Below, piece by piece: positions 41,381 through 49,442 of a DNA stretch of 64,000 nt. Source of the stretch: Kiritimatiellia bacterium. GTDB lineage: Bacteria; Verrucomicrobiota; Kiritimatiellia; JAAZAB01. Under the pieces are notes generated by a model. That model worked only from the letters and a program-made list of their open reading frames with translations. It was not told where the DNA came from and made no database searches. Position numbers and translations under genes: made by a program. The stretch is from positions 1 through 64,000 of the forward strand of contig JAQUMN010000010.1 in the NCBI GenBank assembly GCA_028718125.1, read 5' to 3'. Position 1 is the stretch's first letter. Every line of letters starts with the position of its first letter.

Positions 41381-42607
41381 ATGGCTAACATCAAAATTCC
41401 GATCGGCCCGCAGCACCCGGCTTTGAAAGAGCCGGAAAGTTTCAGCATCACGCTGAACGGTGAAACCATCATCAGCATGGATATGCGCCTGGGCTACAAT
41501 CATCGCGGCATCGAGAAAGCCTGCGAGGAGCGCACTTACATCCAGGCCATGTACCTGGTCGAACGGGTCTGCGGCATCTGTTCCCATTCGCATTCAACCT
41601 GTTTTATCCAGGCCGTGGAGGAAATTGCCGGGTTGGCAGTGCCGCCGCGTGCCCTTTATATCCGCACCATAGTTTCCGAGCTGGAACGCATGCACAGCCA
41701 TTTGCTCTGGCTGGGGGTGGCCGGCCATGAAATCGGCTTCGATACCCTGCTCATGTATTCCTGGCGCGACCGCGAGGTGGTCATGGACACTCTGGCGGCG
41801 CTTACCGGTAACCGCGTCAATTATGGGATCAATACCTTTGGCGGCGTGCGCCGGGACATTTCCAAGGAACAACTGGACGGCCTGCTGAAAACCATGGATG
41901 TGCTTGAAGAGCGCACAAAATATTACATCGAAGTCGCCTCGCAAGAGATGACGCTGATCAAACGGCTCTCCGGCGTGGGCTACCTTTCGCACGAGGATGC
42001 CGTAAAACTGGGCGCGGTCGGGCCTACCGGACGCGCATCCAACGTTGATGCCGACGTCCGCCGGGATGACCCCTATCTGGCCTACAAAGATATCGAGTTT
42101 AAGGTCATCACCGACACCCACAACGACGTCTTTGGGCGCACCCTTGTGCGCGTGGGCGAATTAATGCAGTCCTACAGCATGATCCGCCAGCTTGTCGCCA
42201 AAATTCCCGAGGGGCCCGTCACCGTCAAGGCGCCCCGGAAGATGCCGGCGGGCGAAGCATTGAGCCGTTACGAGGCGCCGCGGGGCGAGGATGTCCATTA
42301 TGTCAAGGCCAACGGCACGGATAAGGCCGAGCGCGTGAAGATCCGGGCGCCAACACTGGCCAACCTGCAATCGGTGGCCAAGATGATGGAAAACAACCGA
42401 CTGGCGGATGTGCCGATAATCATCGCCGCCATCGACCCGTGTTTCTCCTGCACTGACCGGATGGTCCAGATCAAGCACGCTGACCATGGCCGGCAGGAAA
42501 CGCTCTCCTGGCAGGCCCTGCACGCGCAAAGTCTGGAATGGTATCGGAAACAAGGCGTGGATTTTGCCGACTTGAATGCGAAGATGAGCCGGCGAATGAA
42601 AATTTGA
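41381..42607 (+). CDS. [NiFe] hydrogenase large subunit, group 4, cluster 1
   Basis: 408 aa from ATG 41381 (GAGGAA upstream). Both Ni-Fe ligand pairs are present: R-V-C-G-I-C-S (~62-68) and D-P-C-F-S-C-T-D-R (~358-366). It is therefore a catalytic hydrogenase and not a NuoD. The C-terminus ends at M-K-I without a long cleaved tail, as in group 4 enzymes such as Mbh that still may or may not be processed. It would evolve H2 from reduced ferredoxin or run in reverse. Confidence 0.9.
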   Translation: MANIKIPIGPQHPALKEPESFSITLNGETIISMDMRLGYNHRGIEKACEERTYIQAMYLVERVCGICSHSHSTCFIQAVEEIAGLAVPPRALYIRTIVSELERMHSHLLWLGVAGHEIGFDTLLMYSWRDREVVMDTLAALTGNRVNYGINTFGGVRRDISKEQLDGLLKTMDVLEERTKYYIEVASQEMTLIKRLSGVGYLSHEDAVKLGAVGPTGRASNVDADVRRDDPYLAYKDIEFKVITDTHNDVFGRTLVRVGELMQSYSMIRQLVAKIPEGPVTVKAPRKMPAGEALSRYEAPRGEDVHYVKANGTDKAERVKIRAPTLANLQSVAKMMENNRLADVPIIIAAIDPCFSCTDRMVQIKHADHGRQETLSWQALHAQSLEWYRKQGVDFADLNAKMSRRMKI

Positions 42608-42727
42608 TTCGTAATCGGTCAGAAACTCAGAAGACAAAATTCTGTTTTTAGAATGAATCTAAGGATTGTTCGTTTGCCATTCTGAATTCTGACTACTGGA
42701 TTCTGTCTTTCTCGCGGAGCAGTTATT

Positions 42728-43663
42728 ATGATTTTATCATTGTTTAATCTGTTGATCTTCCCGGGATTCCTGTTCCTGAGCCTTTTCGGGTTGGCCATGG
42801 AATTCGTGGATCGCAAGCTCTACGCCCGGATGCAGAACCGGATCGGTCCTCCCTGGTTCCAGCCGTTCGCCGACTTCATCAAGCTTGCGGCCAAGGAAGA
42901 AATCATTCCGGAGGAGGCGGATCCCGTCATGTTCCGCCTGATGCCGGTATTTGCTCTAACCGCGGTGGTCACGGCCTTTTTTTATATTCCCCTGTGGGGC
43001 ACACATTCGCTGTTTGCATTCAACGGAGACTTGATTGTCGTAATCTACCTGCTCACGCTCCCCACCCTGGCGTTTTTCCTGGCCGGATGGCATTCCACAT
43101 CCCTTTTTGCCATGATCGGCGCAACGCGCACCCTGACCCAGCTTTTCGCCTATGAAGTGCCGCTGTTCATGGCAGTCCTTGCTCCCGCCCTGCTTGCGGG
43201 AACCTGGTCCCTCAGCGAGATGACCGTGTTTTATCAGGTGCATCCCGCCTATGCCGGATTCAACATTATCGGCTTTATCGTGGCGCTCATCGCGATTCAG
43301 GGCAAGTTGGAGCGGGTTCCGTTCGACATTCCCGAGGCCGAAACCGAGATTGTCGGCGGCACGTTCACGGAATACAGCGGACGATTATTGGCTATGTTCC
43401 GCATGGCCATTGATATCGAAGCGGTCGTCTGCGCATCCCTGGTTGCCGCCGTCTTCCTGCCATTTGGATTCGGGCTTGGCCCTGCATGGGGATTCGTTAT
43501 TTACGTATTCAAAGTGCTGATCATCATCGCTCTGCTGGCGCTACTGCGAACGGTCTTGGCGCGGCTGAGAATCGAACAGATGACGATCTTCTGCTGGAAA
43601 GTTGTGGCCCCGGCCGCCCTGCTCCAACTCCTCATTAACCTGATCCTCAGCGGAGTGCTCTGA
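42728..43663 (+). CDS. NuoH-like hydrogenase membrane subunit
   Basis: 311 aa, eight or so helices. Conserved parts: D-R-K-L-Y-A-R-M-Q-N-R-I-G-P-P (~24-38) and P-F-D-I-P-E-A-E-T-E-I-V-G-G (~198-211), the Glu-rich loop that connects the Fe-S arm to the ion path. It anchors the hydrogenase module to the membrane. The 120-base gap before it is repeat-like. Confidence 0.9.
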   Translation: MILSLFNLLIFPGFLFLSLFGLAMEFVDRKLYARMQNRIGPPWFQPFADFIKLAAKEEIIPEEADPVMFRLMPVFALTAVVTAFFYIPLWGTHSLFAFNGDLIVVIYLLTLPTLAFFLAGWHSTSLFAMIGATRTLTQLFAYEVPLFMAVLAPALLAGTWSLSEMTVFYQVHPAYAGFNIIGFIVALIAIQGKLERVPFDIPEAETEIVGGTFTEYSGRLLAMFRMAIDIEAVVCASLVAAVFLPFGFGLGPAWGFVIYVFKVLIIIALLALLRTVLARLRIEQMTIFCWKVVAPAALLQLLINLILSGVL

Positions 43664-43665
43664 TC

Positions 43666-44091
43666 ATGATCAAACCAGGCAAAATGGTCCGTGAAGTCCT
43701 GAAATCCCTTTTCCTCAAACCGGCGACCATACTTTACCCATACGTTCATGTCCAAATGCCCGACCGGTTCCGCGGCAAGATCAAGTTTATCTCATCCCGG
43801 TGCATCGGATGTAAATTGTGCATGCGGGATTGCCCGACCAATGCAATTACGATTACCAAGGTCGGCGACAAGCAGTTCCAGGCCGAATTCGACCTCGACA
43901 AGTGCGTTTATTGTGCCCAGTGTGTGGATACTTGCCCCAAAAAAGCCTTGGAAGCCACCGTCGAATTCGAACTTGCCCAACTCAAACGCGGTAAACTGAA
44001 AGTGACTTTCCATGCCGAGCCCATGCCCTCGGCCGCCCCGGCGGCCATCGCTGAAAGCGCTGCTACGAGCCACCCTGCGGCCGGCGCGTAG
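43666..44091 (+). CDS. Hydrogenase ferredoxin subunit, 2[4Fe-4S] (NuoI-like)
   Basis: 141 aa. Two cluster motifs: C-I-G-C-K-L-C-M-R-D-C-P (~46-57) and C-V-Y-C-A-Q-C-V-D-T-C-P (~85-96). It carries electrons from soluble ferredoxin to the small subunit. The Ala/Ser-rich C-terminus overlaps the protease gene in another frame. Confidence 0.9.
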   Translation: MIKPGKMVREVLKSLFLKPATILYPYVHVQMPDRFRGKIKFISSRCIGCKLCMRDCPTNAITITKVGDKQFQAEFDLDKCVYCAQCVDTCPKKALEATVEFELAQLKRGKLKVTFHAEPMPSAAPAAIAESAATSHPAAGA

Positions 44092-44539
44092 TCTGGCCGT
44101 CCTCGGGATTGGCTCCGATCTGCGCGGTGATGATATTGCCGGACTTCTGGTCCTCCGCGAATTACAGAGGTCCCTGGTGCGCTCCCGGCCAAGAACCGTA
44201 TGCCTGTTCAATGGCGGCACTGCGCCGGAAAACCTGACGGGCGAAATTGTGCGGTTCCAACCTTCGCACATTCTAATGGTGGATGCAGCCGAATTGGGAT
44301 TGAAACCTGGGGCCGCGACGCTGATCGATTCGAAAGCCGTCGATGGAATGTCATGCTCCTCCCACATACTGCCGCTAAGCATCCTGGCCGGCTACATGCG
44401 GCGCGCGCTGCCATGTAACATCATAATTCTGGGCATTCAGCCCGGGCCGACAGATTTCAGCTTGACGCATTCCCGGGCAATCGACCAGGCCGCCCGCCGG
44501 ATCGCGCAGCTGATTCTGAAGGCCGCGCCGCTGCGATAA
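44012..44539 (+). CDS. Hydrogenase maturation endopeptidase (HycI/HyaD family), cluster 1
   Basis: 175 aa if ATG 44012 is used, giving an 80-base overlap with the ferredoxin gene. A non-ATG start further in is possible, since the conserved part begins at L-A-V-L-G-I-G-S-D-L-R-G-D-D. That Gly-x-Gly...Gly-Asp-Asp start, V-D-A-A-E and M-S-C-S-S-H are typical of the nickel-sensing protease that trims the large subunit. It closes cluster 1. Confidence 0.82.
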   Translation: MPSPCPRPPRRPSLKALLRATLRPARSLAVLGIGSDLRGDDIAGLLVLRELQRSLVRSRPRTVCLFNGGTAPENLTGEIVRFQPSHILMVDAAELGLKPGAATLIDSKAVDGMSCSSHILPLSILAGYMRRALPCNIIILGIQPGPTDFSLTHSRAIDQAARRIAQLILKAAPLR

Positions 44540-44571
44540 GCCAAGAGGTAATGGGGACAGGCCGGCAAAGA

Positions 44572-46503
44572 TCAAGGCATATCAAAGACGTTTTTGGCAA
44601 CGGCGATCTCATGCCCGCGAATGAAAAAAAGATCCCTGCCCCGTACGGCCGGAATCGACACAGGGCCATCTATGATCGCTTCCCCCGGCCCACGCTCAAG
44701 GTCATACCGGAAAAGCCCGGCGGAGGAGGCCGTGTAAAGCCGGCCATCGCCGCCGACCAGGAACACCCAACTGGTGGTCCACTCTTTCGGCAGCTTCGGA
44801 TCAAACCAGCGCCGTATTTCCCCGGTCGCTGCATCGAGCAGAATCAGCGCGCCGGGAAATCCCGGATCATTGGTTGCGATCAGAACGAAATCGGGCAAAG
44901 GCAACGCCAAGACAATGATCTTGCCAGCACCCGGAGATGGCCGCACGATCCAGGCGGGAACTTCGCGGTCCATGTCAAAAGCAATGAGCGCGGCAGGTTT
45001 TTTTGCCGGCGGGGCACTATTGCAGTCGGCATTAATGTCCGTACCGACATAGACCCGCCGGCGTTCCTTATCCACGCGCAGGCCTGAGGGATTATGGTCG
45101 GGCACAAGATTGCGCCAGACCTTGCAGGTCTCGGTCCGGGGGTCCACCCGGACAAGCGCACCGCCCAGCTTGCCGTATTGCGCATGGGTAACGGTCCAGA
45201 TATCATGTCCGTCGCTGACCATGCCACACGGACGCATTTGTTCCTTACCGATGTCGAGGACATGACGCGGGTTTTGAGGCCATTCGCCGCCGAGCTTGGG
45301 GTCATACACGGAAATTTCGGCGCCGCTATAGCAGGCGAGCCACAACTTGCCGTCATGCCAGGCCGTACCGGCCACCTGTCCGCCATGAAACTGGCAGGGA
45401 TGGATATTGCGGCCTTTGCCTGAGGAGGTATCCACCTGCTGAAACGACATATTGATGAACGTGGTTGTAAACACCAGAGCTCCATCCGTCGGCTGAAGAT
45501 ACTGGACGTGTTGATAGCCATAGTTGTCGAGTTGGGTGATGAGCTTGGCCGATCCATCCGTTTCATACCGCACAAGTTGGCCGAACAGACTTAACCCCAG
45601 CAATCGTCGCCGGGGAAGGGCACAGAACATTGCCGAGGTGATATTTCCCAGCCTGGGGCAGAATTGTTCGAGGTACTTTCGCCACCGGCAGTTGTCAGCA
45701 ATGACATATAGCGGGCCGCCATCGGTATGATAGGCGAAGAGGCGCCCGTCCCCGTAATCGCGAAACGTCTGCCATCCGGCCGGGCGCGGGTCGGGATAAG
45801 GCAGGGGCTCGGTGTCACGGCAATCGGGATAGGAGACCGTATCGATCCGTTCATTGTGCGGAAAGGCGAGCCGTCCATCAGGCAGGAACGTCAGCGACTG
45901 GCTGAACCCGCCCTTGACGGCGGAGGGCTGAAAACTTTGGCGCATTCCCGTGCGCGGGTCGAGGCGGATCAACTCGGCGCCGGGGACTCCGATTGGGAGC
46001 ACCACGCATCCGTCGGAAGCGGCGCGCGGGTTATGGCAATAGAGATTGCCGTGTTGGCTGACTGGAGCGAACATGTTCGCGACACAGCGCTTCTTTGTAT
46101 CATAGACCATCACCTCCCCCTGTACCGGATTGCCCGAGCTCTCGCAGACCAGAAAACCGTCCGAAGTGATGGCGGCGCCCCAGTTGATTACCTTCAGCGG
46201 TATGGGCTGGACAAAGTCGTATTCGCCCTTGTCTACATCAATACGGGTGATAATGCCGCCGGTGTGAATGGCCCAGGCAAAACCATTCTCCACAGCCGGC
46301 GTAAAGGAGTATGAACCTAGCCCGCCTTCGGGATAAGGGATGACCTGCGCATGTCCCTCGGCATCAAAGAGATGTATCGCTCCGCCCCAGGTGGCGCAGA
46401 GATAACGAGTTTCACCCCGACGTGTGCGCACGGGTACCATAGACACATTGATGAACGTCAGTAGCGTCTTGGGAATGGGGCTGAATCGAACATCAGGCGT
46501 CAT
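44572..46503 (-). CDS. Large cytoplasmic beta-propeller protein
   Basis: 643 aa from ATG 46503 (GAGGAT seven bases upstream). No signal peptide. Repeated strands of propeller type occur throughout: Y-L-C-A-T-W-G-G-A-I-H-L-F-D, G-E-V-M-V-Y-D-T-K, A-E-L-I-R-L-D-P-R-T-G, G-A-L-V-R-V-D-P-R-T-E, G-A-L-I-L-L-D-A-A-T-G. Probably one or two seven- or eight-bladed propellers. Function unknown; a lyase or scaffold are both possible. It lies between the convergent hydrogenase clusters but shows no hydrogenase motif. Confidence 0.65.
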   Translation of the reverse strand: MTPDVRFSPIPKTLLTFINVSMVPVRTRRGETRYLCATWGGAIHLFDAEGHAQVIPYPEGGLGSYSFTPAVENGFAWAIHTGGIITRIDVDKGEYDFVQPIPLKVINWGAAITSDGFLVCESSGNPVQGEVMVYDTKKRCVANMFAPVSQHGNLYCHNPRAASDGCVVLPIGVPGAELIRLDPRTGMRQSFQPSAVKGGFSQSLTFLPDGRLAFPHNERIDTVSYPDCRDTEPLPYPDPRPAGWQTFRDYGDGRLFAYHTDGGPLYVIADNCRWRKYLEQFCPRLGNITSAMFCALPRRRLLGLSLFGQLVRYETDGSAKLITQLDNYGYQHVQYLQPTDGALVFTTTFINMSFQQVDTSSGKGRNIHPCQFHGGQVAGTAWHDGKLWLACYSGAEISVYDPKLGGEWPQNPRHVLDIGKEQMRPCGMVSDGHDIWTVTHAQYGKLGGALVRVDPRTETCKVWRNLVPDHNPSGLRVDKERRRVYVGTDINADCNSAPPAKKPAALIAFDMDREVPAWIVRPSPGAGKIIVLALPLPDFVLIATNDPGFPGALILLDAATGEIRRWFDPKLPKEWTTSWVFLVGGDGRLYTASSAGLFRYDLERGPGEAIIDGPVSIPAVRGRDLFFIRGHEIAVAKNVFDMP

Positions 46504-46599
46504 AATTTTTATCCTCGCATTCGTATTCGTCACAGTCTGGTTCAGCAAGACCGAGCCAACGGCATCGTCAGAATAATATGCCCGCTCAATAAATATATA

Positions 46600-46923
46600 T
46601 TAGTCGATCTCGCCTACGGCCAAATTGTCGTAGTGAATCATGCCGCCCGGAACGTTCCACGCCGTTGTATAGAGCCGAATTTTCACCGCATATCCAGCCT
46701 CTTCCGGCGCGGATACCCCAGATTGAAATTCCGATATATCAAGAGAATTAAACGGCTTCTTTATAAGCAGTTAATTGGACACGATAAATATAGTGTTGAG
46801 CGCGGCATCCACTGTGCGACTGGAGAACCAGTAACTGTCGATTTCCGCGTCCGCGAGATATCGGGCGTAGCGCGGCAAACCCGTAGACGGCCCAAGATCG
46901 CCGCCGCCTGTCTCGAACCAAAT
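46600..46923 (-). pseudogene. Decayed C-terminal fragment of a larger protein
   Basis: One minus-strand frame reads protein-like from I-W-F-E-T-G-G-D-L-G through S-Y-W-F-S-S-R-T-V-D-A-A-L-N-T, meets a stop at 46771-46773, and continues as A-G-Y-A-V-K-I-R-L-Y-T-T-A-W-N-V-P-G-G to Y-D-N-L-A-V-G-E-I-D and a final stop at 46600. Composition suggests the beta-rich end of a secreted or carbohydrate-binding protein. The upstream part is missing. The rest of 46504-46952 holds nothing further. Confidence 0.5.
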
Positions 46924-46952
46924 TCACCACATTGCCGGAGGGAAGGGCATTA

Positions 46953-47432
46953 TCAGGCAAGCGCGCCCAGCTCGGCCGCCAGTTGGTCAACCGCCGTCTT
47001 AACCAACACGCTCAGCGGTTGATTCATTTCTACCTGGGCGGGCTGGATGCCCAGAATAAACACATGGACAGCCATGCGCTGGTGCAAATAATCGCAGGTC
47101 ATCCGCAGTGAAAGCGCGTGGCTGGATAGTCCCCCTCCTGTGATCTGGTCGGAAGTAAACAGCCGGTAAGCGCCGGCTTCGCCGCCGAAATCCATGGCGT
47201 CCACCAGTAAAATGGTGTCAGGGGCAGCTTGGACGATTTTCTCAAGGTAGTTTTCTGGGGCCACGCCGGCATCCATGCAGCAAAGCCGACCGTGGCCCGT
47301 AAGACGATCAATGAGTTCCGGGCCGGCGCCATCGTCGCCCTTCAAACGGTTGCCGATGCCGACCACGCAGACCTTGCCCTTGAGGTTTTGCTTGAGGCCA
47401 CCGGTAAGTATCTTATCCATGAAAAACTGCAA
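46953..47432 (-). CDS. Hydrogenase maturation endopeptidase, cluster 2
   Basis: 159 aa (ATG at 47432 or 47420). V-C-V-V-G-I-G-N-R-L-K-G-D-D-G-A-G, then V-D-A-M-D-F-G-G and G-G-G-L-S-S-H-A-L-S are HycI-family motifs with the two metal-binding acids and His. It most likely processes the large subunit of cluster 2. It is separated from the cluster by ~235 bases holding an inverted repeat. Confidence 0.85.
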   Translation of the reverse strand: MQFFMDKILTGGLKQNLKGKVCVVGIGNRLKGDDGAGPELIDRLTGHGRLCCMDAGVAPENYLEKIVQAAPDTILLVDAMDFGGEAGAYRLFTSDQITGGGLSSHALSLRMTCDYLHQRMAVHVFILGIQPAQVEMNQPLSVLVKTAVDQLAAELGALA

Positions 47433-47462
47433 TAATAAACAAGAAAAGAAACCGGCACATTA

Positions 47463-47570
47463 CCCGCGAAACACGCGAAAGGACGCGTCGTTCCATAGGT
47501 AGATCCGCCTATGGCAAAAAAAAGAAAATATTTTTTTAATATTTAACATCCCTTTCGCGTGTTTAGCGGG
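47463..47570. repeat. Inverted repeat flanking an AT-rich core
   Basis: Arms 47463-47482 and 47551-47570 match as inverted copies at 19 of 20 positions (CCCGCGAAACACGCGAAAGG and its partner). The core contains CCGCCTATGGC and a T/A-rich stretch. This is the common GCGAAACACGCGAAAGG type of dispersed repeat. Confidence 0.65.
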
Positions 47571-47668
47571 CAAATTCTCTGGGTTGTGGGCACGGCCGCT
47601 TTAGATCGGTCACCGGAGTTCCTTATCCTTCTTCGCCGTTCCGGCTTCGAAGGATTCCGCAGGATGCT

Positions 47669-48280
47669 TCACACCGCGAGCGCGGTCTTGCGCCGGCATT
47701 TCGGGCATTGGATGCTCACCCGCTGTGAACGAACGGTCTTATCCGCGGTGATTTTGATCCCCTCGCTCACCAGGGCCAGTTCGCGCGTCGAGACGAGCAT
47801 GAGCGTGGGATTGGTGAAAGCCAGCGGTCCGAGACGCCGGATCAACCATCGCAGCTGATCGACAGGCGCAATCACTTCGCCGCAGCATTCGCAGAGCAGC
47901 AGGTCCTTCTCCACCTTTTCTTCAAAATCCGCACTTGAAAAACTGACGTAGTCATACTCATTGGAAAGTTTTATGCCTTTTTCGGTCGGGCAATACCGCT
48001 CACACTGGCCGCACTGGATGCAGGTGTCCATGTGCTGGACCAGTCGGCGCACGGGCCGTTCCTTGTTCATCTCATCAATCAATGTAATGGCATCGGCAGG
48101 ACAGACTTCGGCGCACGCCCCGCAGCCGATGCAATCGTCCTTGTGATAGCGCGGCCGGCCCCGGTACTGCTTAATGGGCTCATACGGCGCGTAAGGAAAC
48201 TTGGTGGTAAAAGGCCGCGAGAAAAGCGACATGATTGCCAGCTTCAGTATCCGGAATTGAAATAGGCAGGGGAGTTTCAT
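47669..48280 (-). CDS. Hydrogenase-associated 2[4Fe-4S] protein, cluster 2 (NuoI/MbhN-like)
   Basis: 203 aa. C-I-G-C-G-A-C-A-E-V-C-P (~50-61) and C-I-Q-C-G-Q-C-E-R-Y-C-P (~87-98) bind two [4Fe-4S] clusters. Two further Cys pairs, L-C-E-C-C-G and I-Q-C-P-K-C, near the C-terminus are extra and could hold zinc or another cluster. It probably feeds electrons to the cluster 2 small subunit. Its start overlaps the MnhG-like stop. Confidence 0.85.
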   Translation of the reverse strand: MKLPCLFQFRILKLAIMSLFSRPFTTKFPYAPYEPIKQYRGRPRYHKDDCIGCGACAEVCPADAITLIDEMNKERPVRRLVQHMDTCIQCGQCERYCPTEKGIKLSNEYDYVSFSSADFEEKVEKDLLLCECCGEVIAPVDQLRWLIRRLGPLAFTNPTLMLVSTRELALVSEGIKITADKTVRSQRVSIQCPKCRRKTALAV

Positions 48281-48639
48281 GCGTGGTCCTGGTCCGTCGA
48301 TTTTTTGGGGAAGTCTTCCTCATACCGATTAACAACGCTTTTCTCCCAGAGCTTGACGCCGAACGAATAGGCGCCGTGGGCCAGCGCATGAGCGGCGGTG
48401 GGGGCGGTGATCAGAATGAATACCATGCAGATGATGCAGCGTGCGCTCAGTTGCGCCGAGTGGAGGAAACCGGACGAGATCATGACGCCGATCATCACCA
48501 TACAGGTTCCCATGGTGACGCACTTGGTGGAAGCCTGCAGGCGATTATATATGTCGGGCAGCCGGATCATCCCGATGCAGCCCAACACATTGAAGGCCAG
48601 ACCAACCGCGATGAAGATCATTCCTGTGACGCTATTCAT
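48277..48639 (-). CDS. MnhG/MrpG-like antiporter subunit
   Basis: 120 aa, three helices. G-C-I-G-M-I-R-L-P-D-I-Y-N-R-L-Q-A-S-T-K is the MrpG hallmark. It overlaps the MnhF-like gene by 8 bases. Part of the Mrp-type Na+/H+ module of the membrane-bound hydrogenase. Confidence 0.88.
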   Translation of the reverse strand: MNSVTGMIFIAVGLAFNVLGCIGMIRLPDIYNRLQASTKCVTMGTCMVMIGVMISSGFLHSAQLSARCIICMVFILITAPTAAHALAHGAYSFGVKLWEKSVVNRYEEDFPKKSTDQDHA

Positions 48640-48892
48640 CGAATCCTCGTCCTTCCAGATGTTTGGCCAGCGCGATCGTGCCGATAAAGCTGAGAATCGC
48701 CCAGGAAATGCCGATATCCATATAAAACACCTCGCCGGTTTTCAAGGACAGCAGCGCCGTAAAGCAGACGACCACAATCCCCAGGATGTCGATGGCCATC
48801 GCACGGTCCGGGGCAGTTGGACCGCGGCCCACGCGATATAGGCACATGCCGCAACAGGCCAGCAGAACCAGATATGCAAAAATAAAAAACAT
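48632..48892 (-). CDS. MnhF/MrpF-like antiporter subunit
   Basis: 86 aa, three helices. V-G-R-G-P-T-A-P-D-R-A-M-A-I-D matches the conserved loop of MrpF. It lies between the MnhE- and MnhG-like genes as in standard mrp operons. Confidence 0.88.
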   Translation of the reverse strand: MFFIFAYLVLLACCGMCLYRVGRGPTAPDRAMAIDILGIVVVCFTALLSLKTGEVFYMDIGISWAILSFIGTIALAKHLEGRGFDE

Positions 48893-48922
48893 TTTATCCT
48901 TCCCCCGGGAAAATCACAATTT

Positions 48923-49438
48923 CTATTCCATGATCCTTTTGATGAGCCACTCAAAACGGCGGACAATATACCCGGTGGCACCATCCACATCGGTGGCCTT
49001 CACATTGATCCAATGGACATAAAGGTCACCGTTTTCTTCCGCGTGGACCGTCAGCGTGCCGGGGGTCAAGGCAATGGCGTTGGAAAGCATGGCAATCCCG
49101 GCCCTGGTTTTCAGCGTGGTCTTCACTTTGACGATGCCGGGGTGAATCGGCATGGCCGGATGGATAATCCGGTAGGCCACATCGAAGTTGGCCTTGATGA
49201 CATAAAACACAAACACCCCGGCATAGACCACGAACCAGAAGAGACGCACGGGATTGATCCAGACCTTGAATCCTTCCGGTATACTATGCCGCATGATCAG
49301 CACCACCAGCAACGCCACAATGACTCCCGGAACAAGTTCCATGGCCGCAAGGTGGACCCGCCCGCCCGTCACGGCAAACGGCCAGACGAGCACGACCCAC
49401 AGCAGGAGCAGCAATAAAAACATGGCAGCTTGTTTCAT
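48923..49438 (-). CDS. MnhE/MrpE-like antiporter subunit
   Basis: 171 aa from ATG 49438; the longer frame is inside the MnhD-like gene. Two N-terminal helices are followed by a soluble domain with L-S-N-A-I-A-L-T-P-G-T-L-T-V and L-Y-V-H-W-I, the MrpE signature. Confidence 0.88.
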   Translation of the reverse strand: MKQAAMFLLLLLLWVVLVWPFAVTGGRVHLAAMELVPGVIVALLVVLIMRHSIPEGFKVWINPVRLFWFVVYAGVFVFYVIKANFDVAYRIIHPAMPIHPGIVKVKTTLKTRAGIAMLSNAIALTPGTLTVHAEENGDLYVHWINVKATDVDGATGYIVRRFEWLIKRIME

Positions 49439-49442
49439 TCTT

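Noticed and set aside
46633-47022. 129-codon forward frame between the hydrogenase clusters
   Set aside because: It lies antisense to a protein-like decayed frame and to the protease end, with no ribosome site or recognisable domain.
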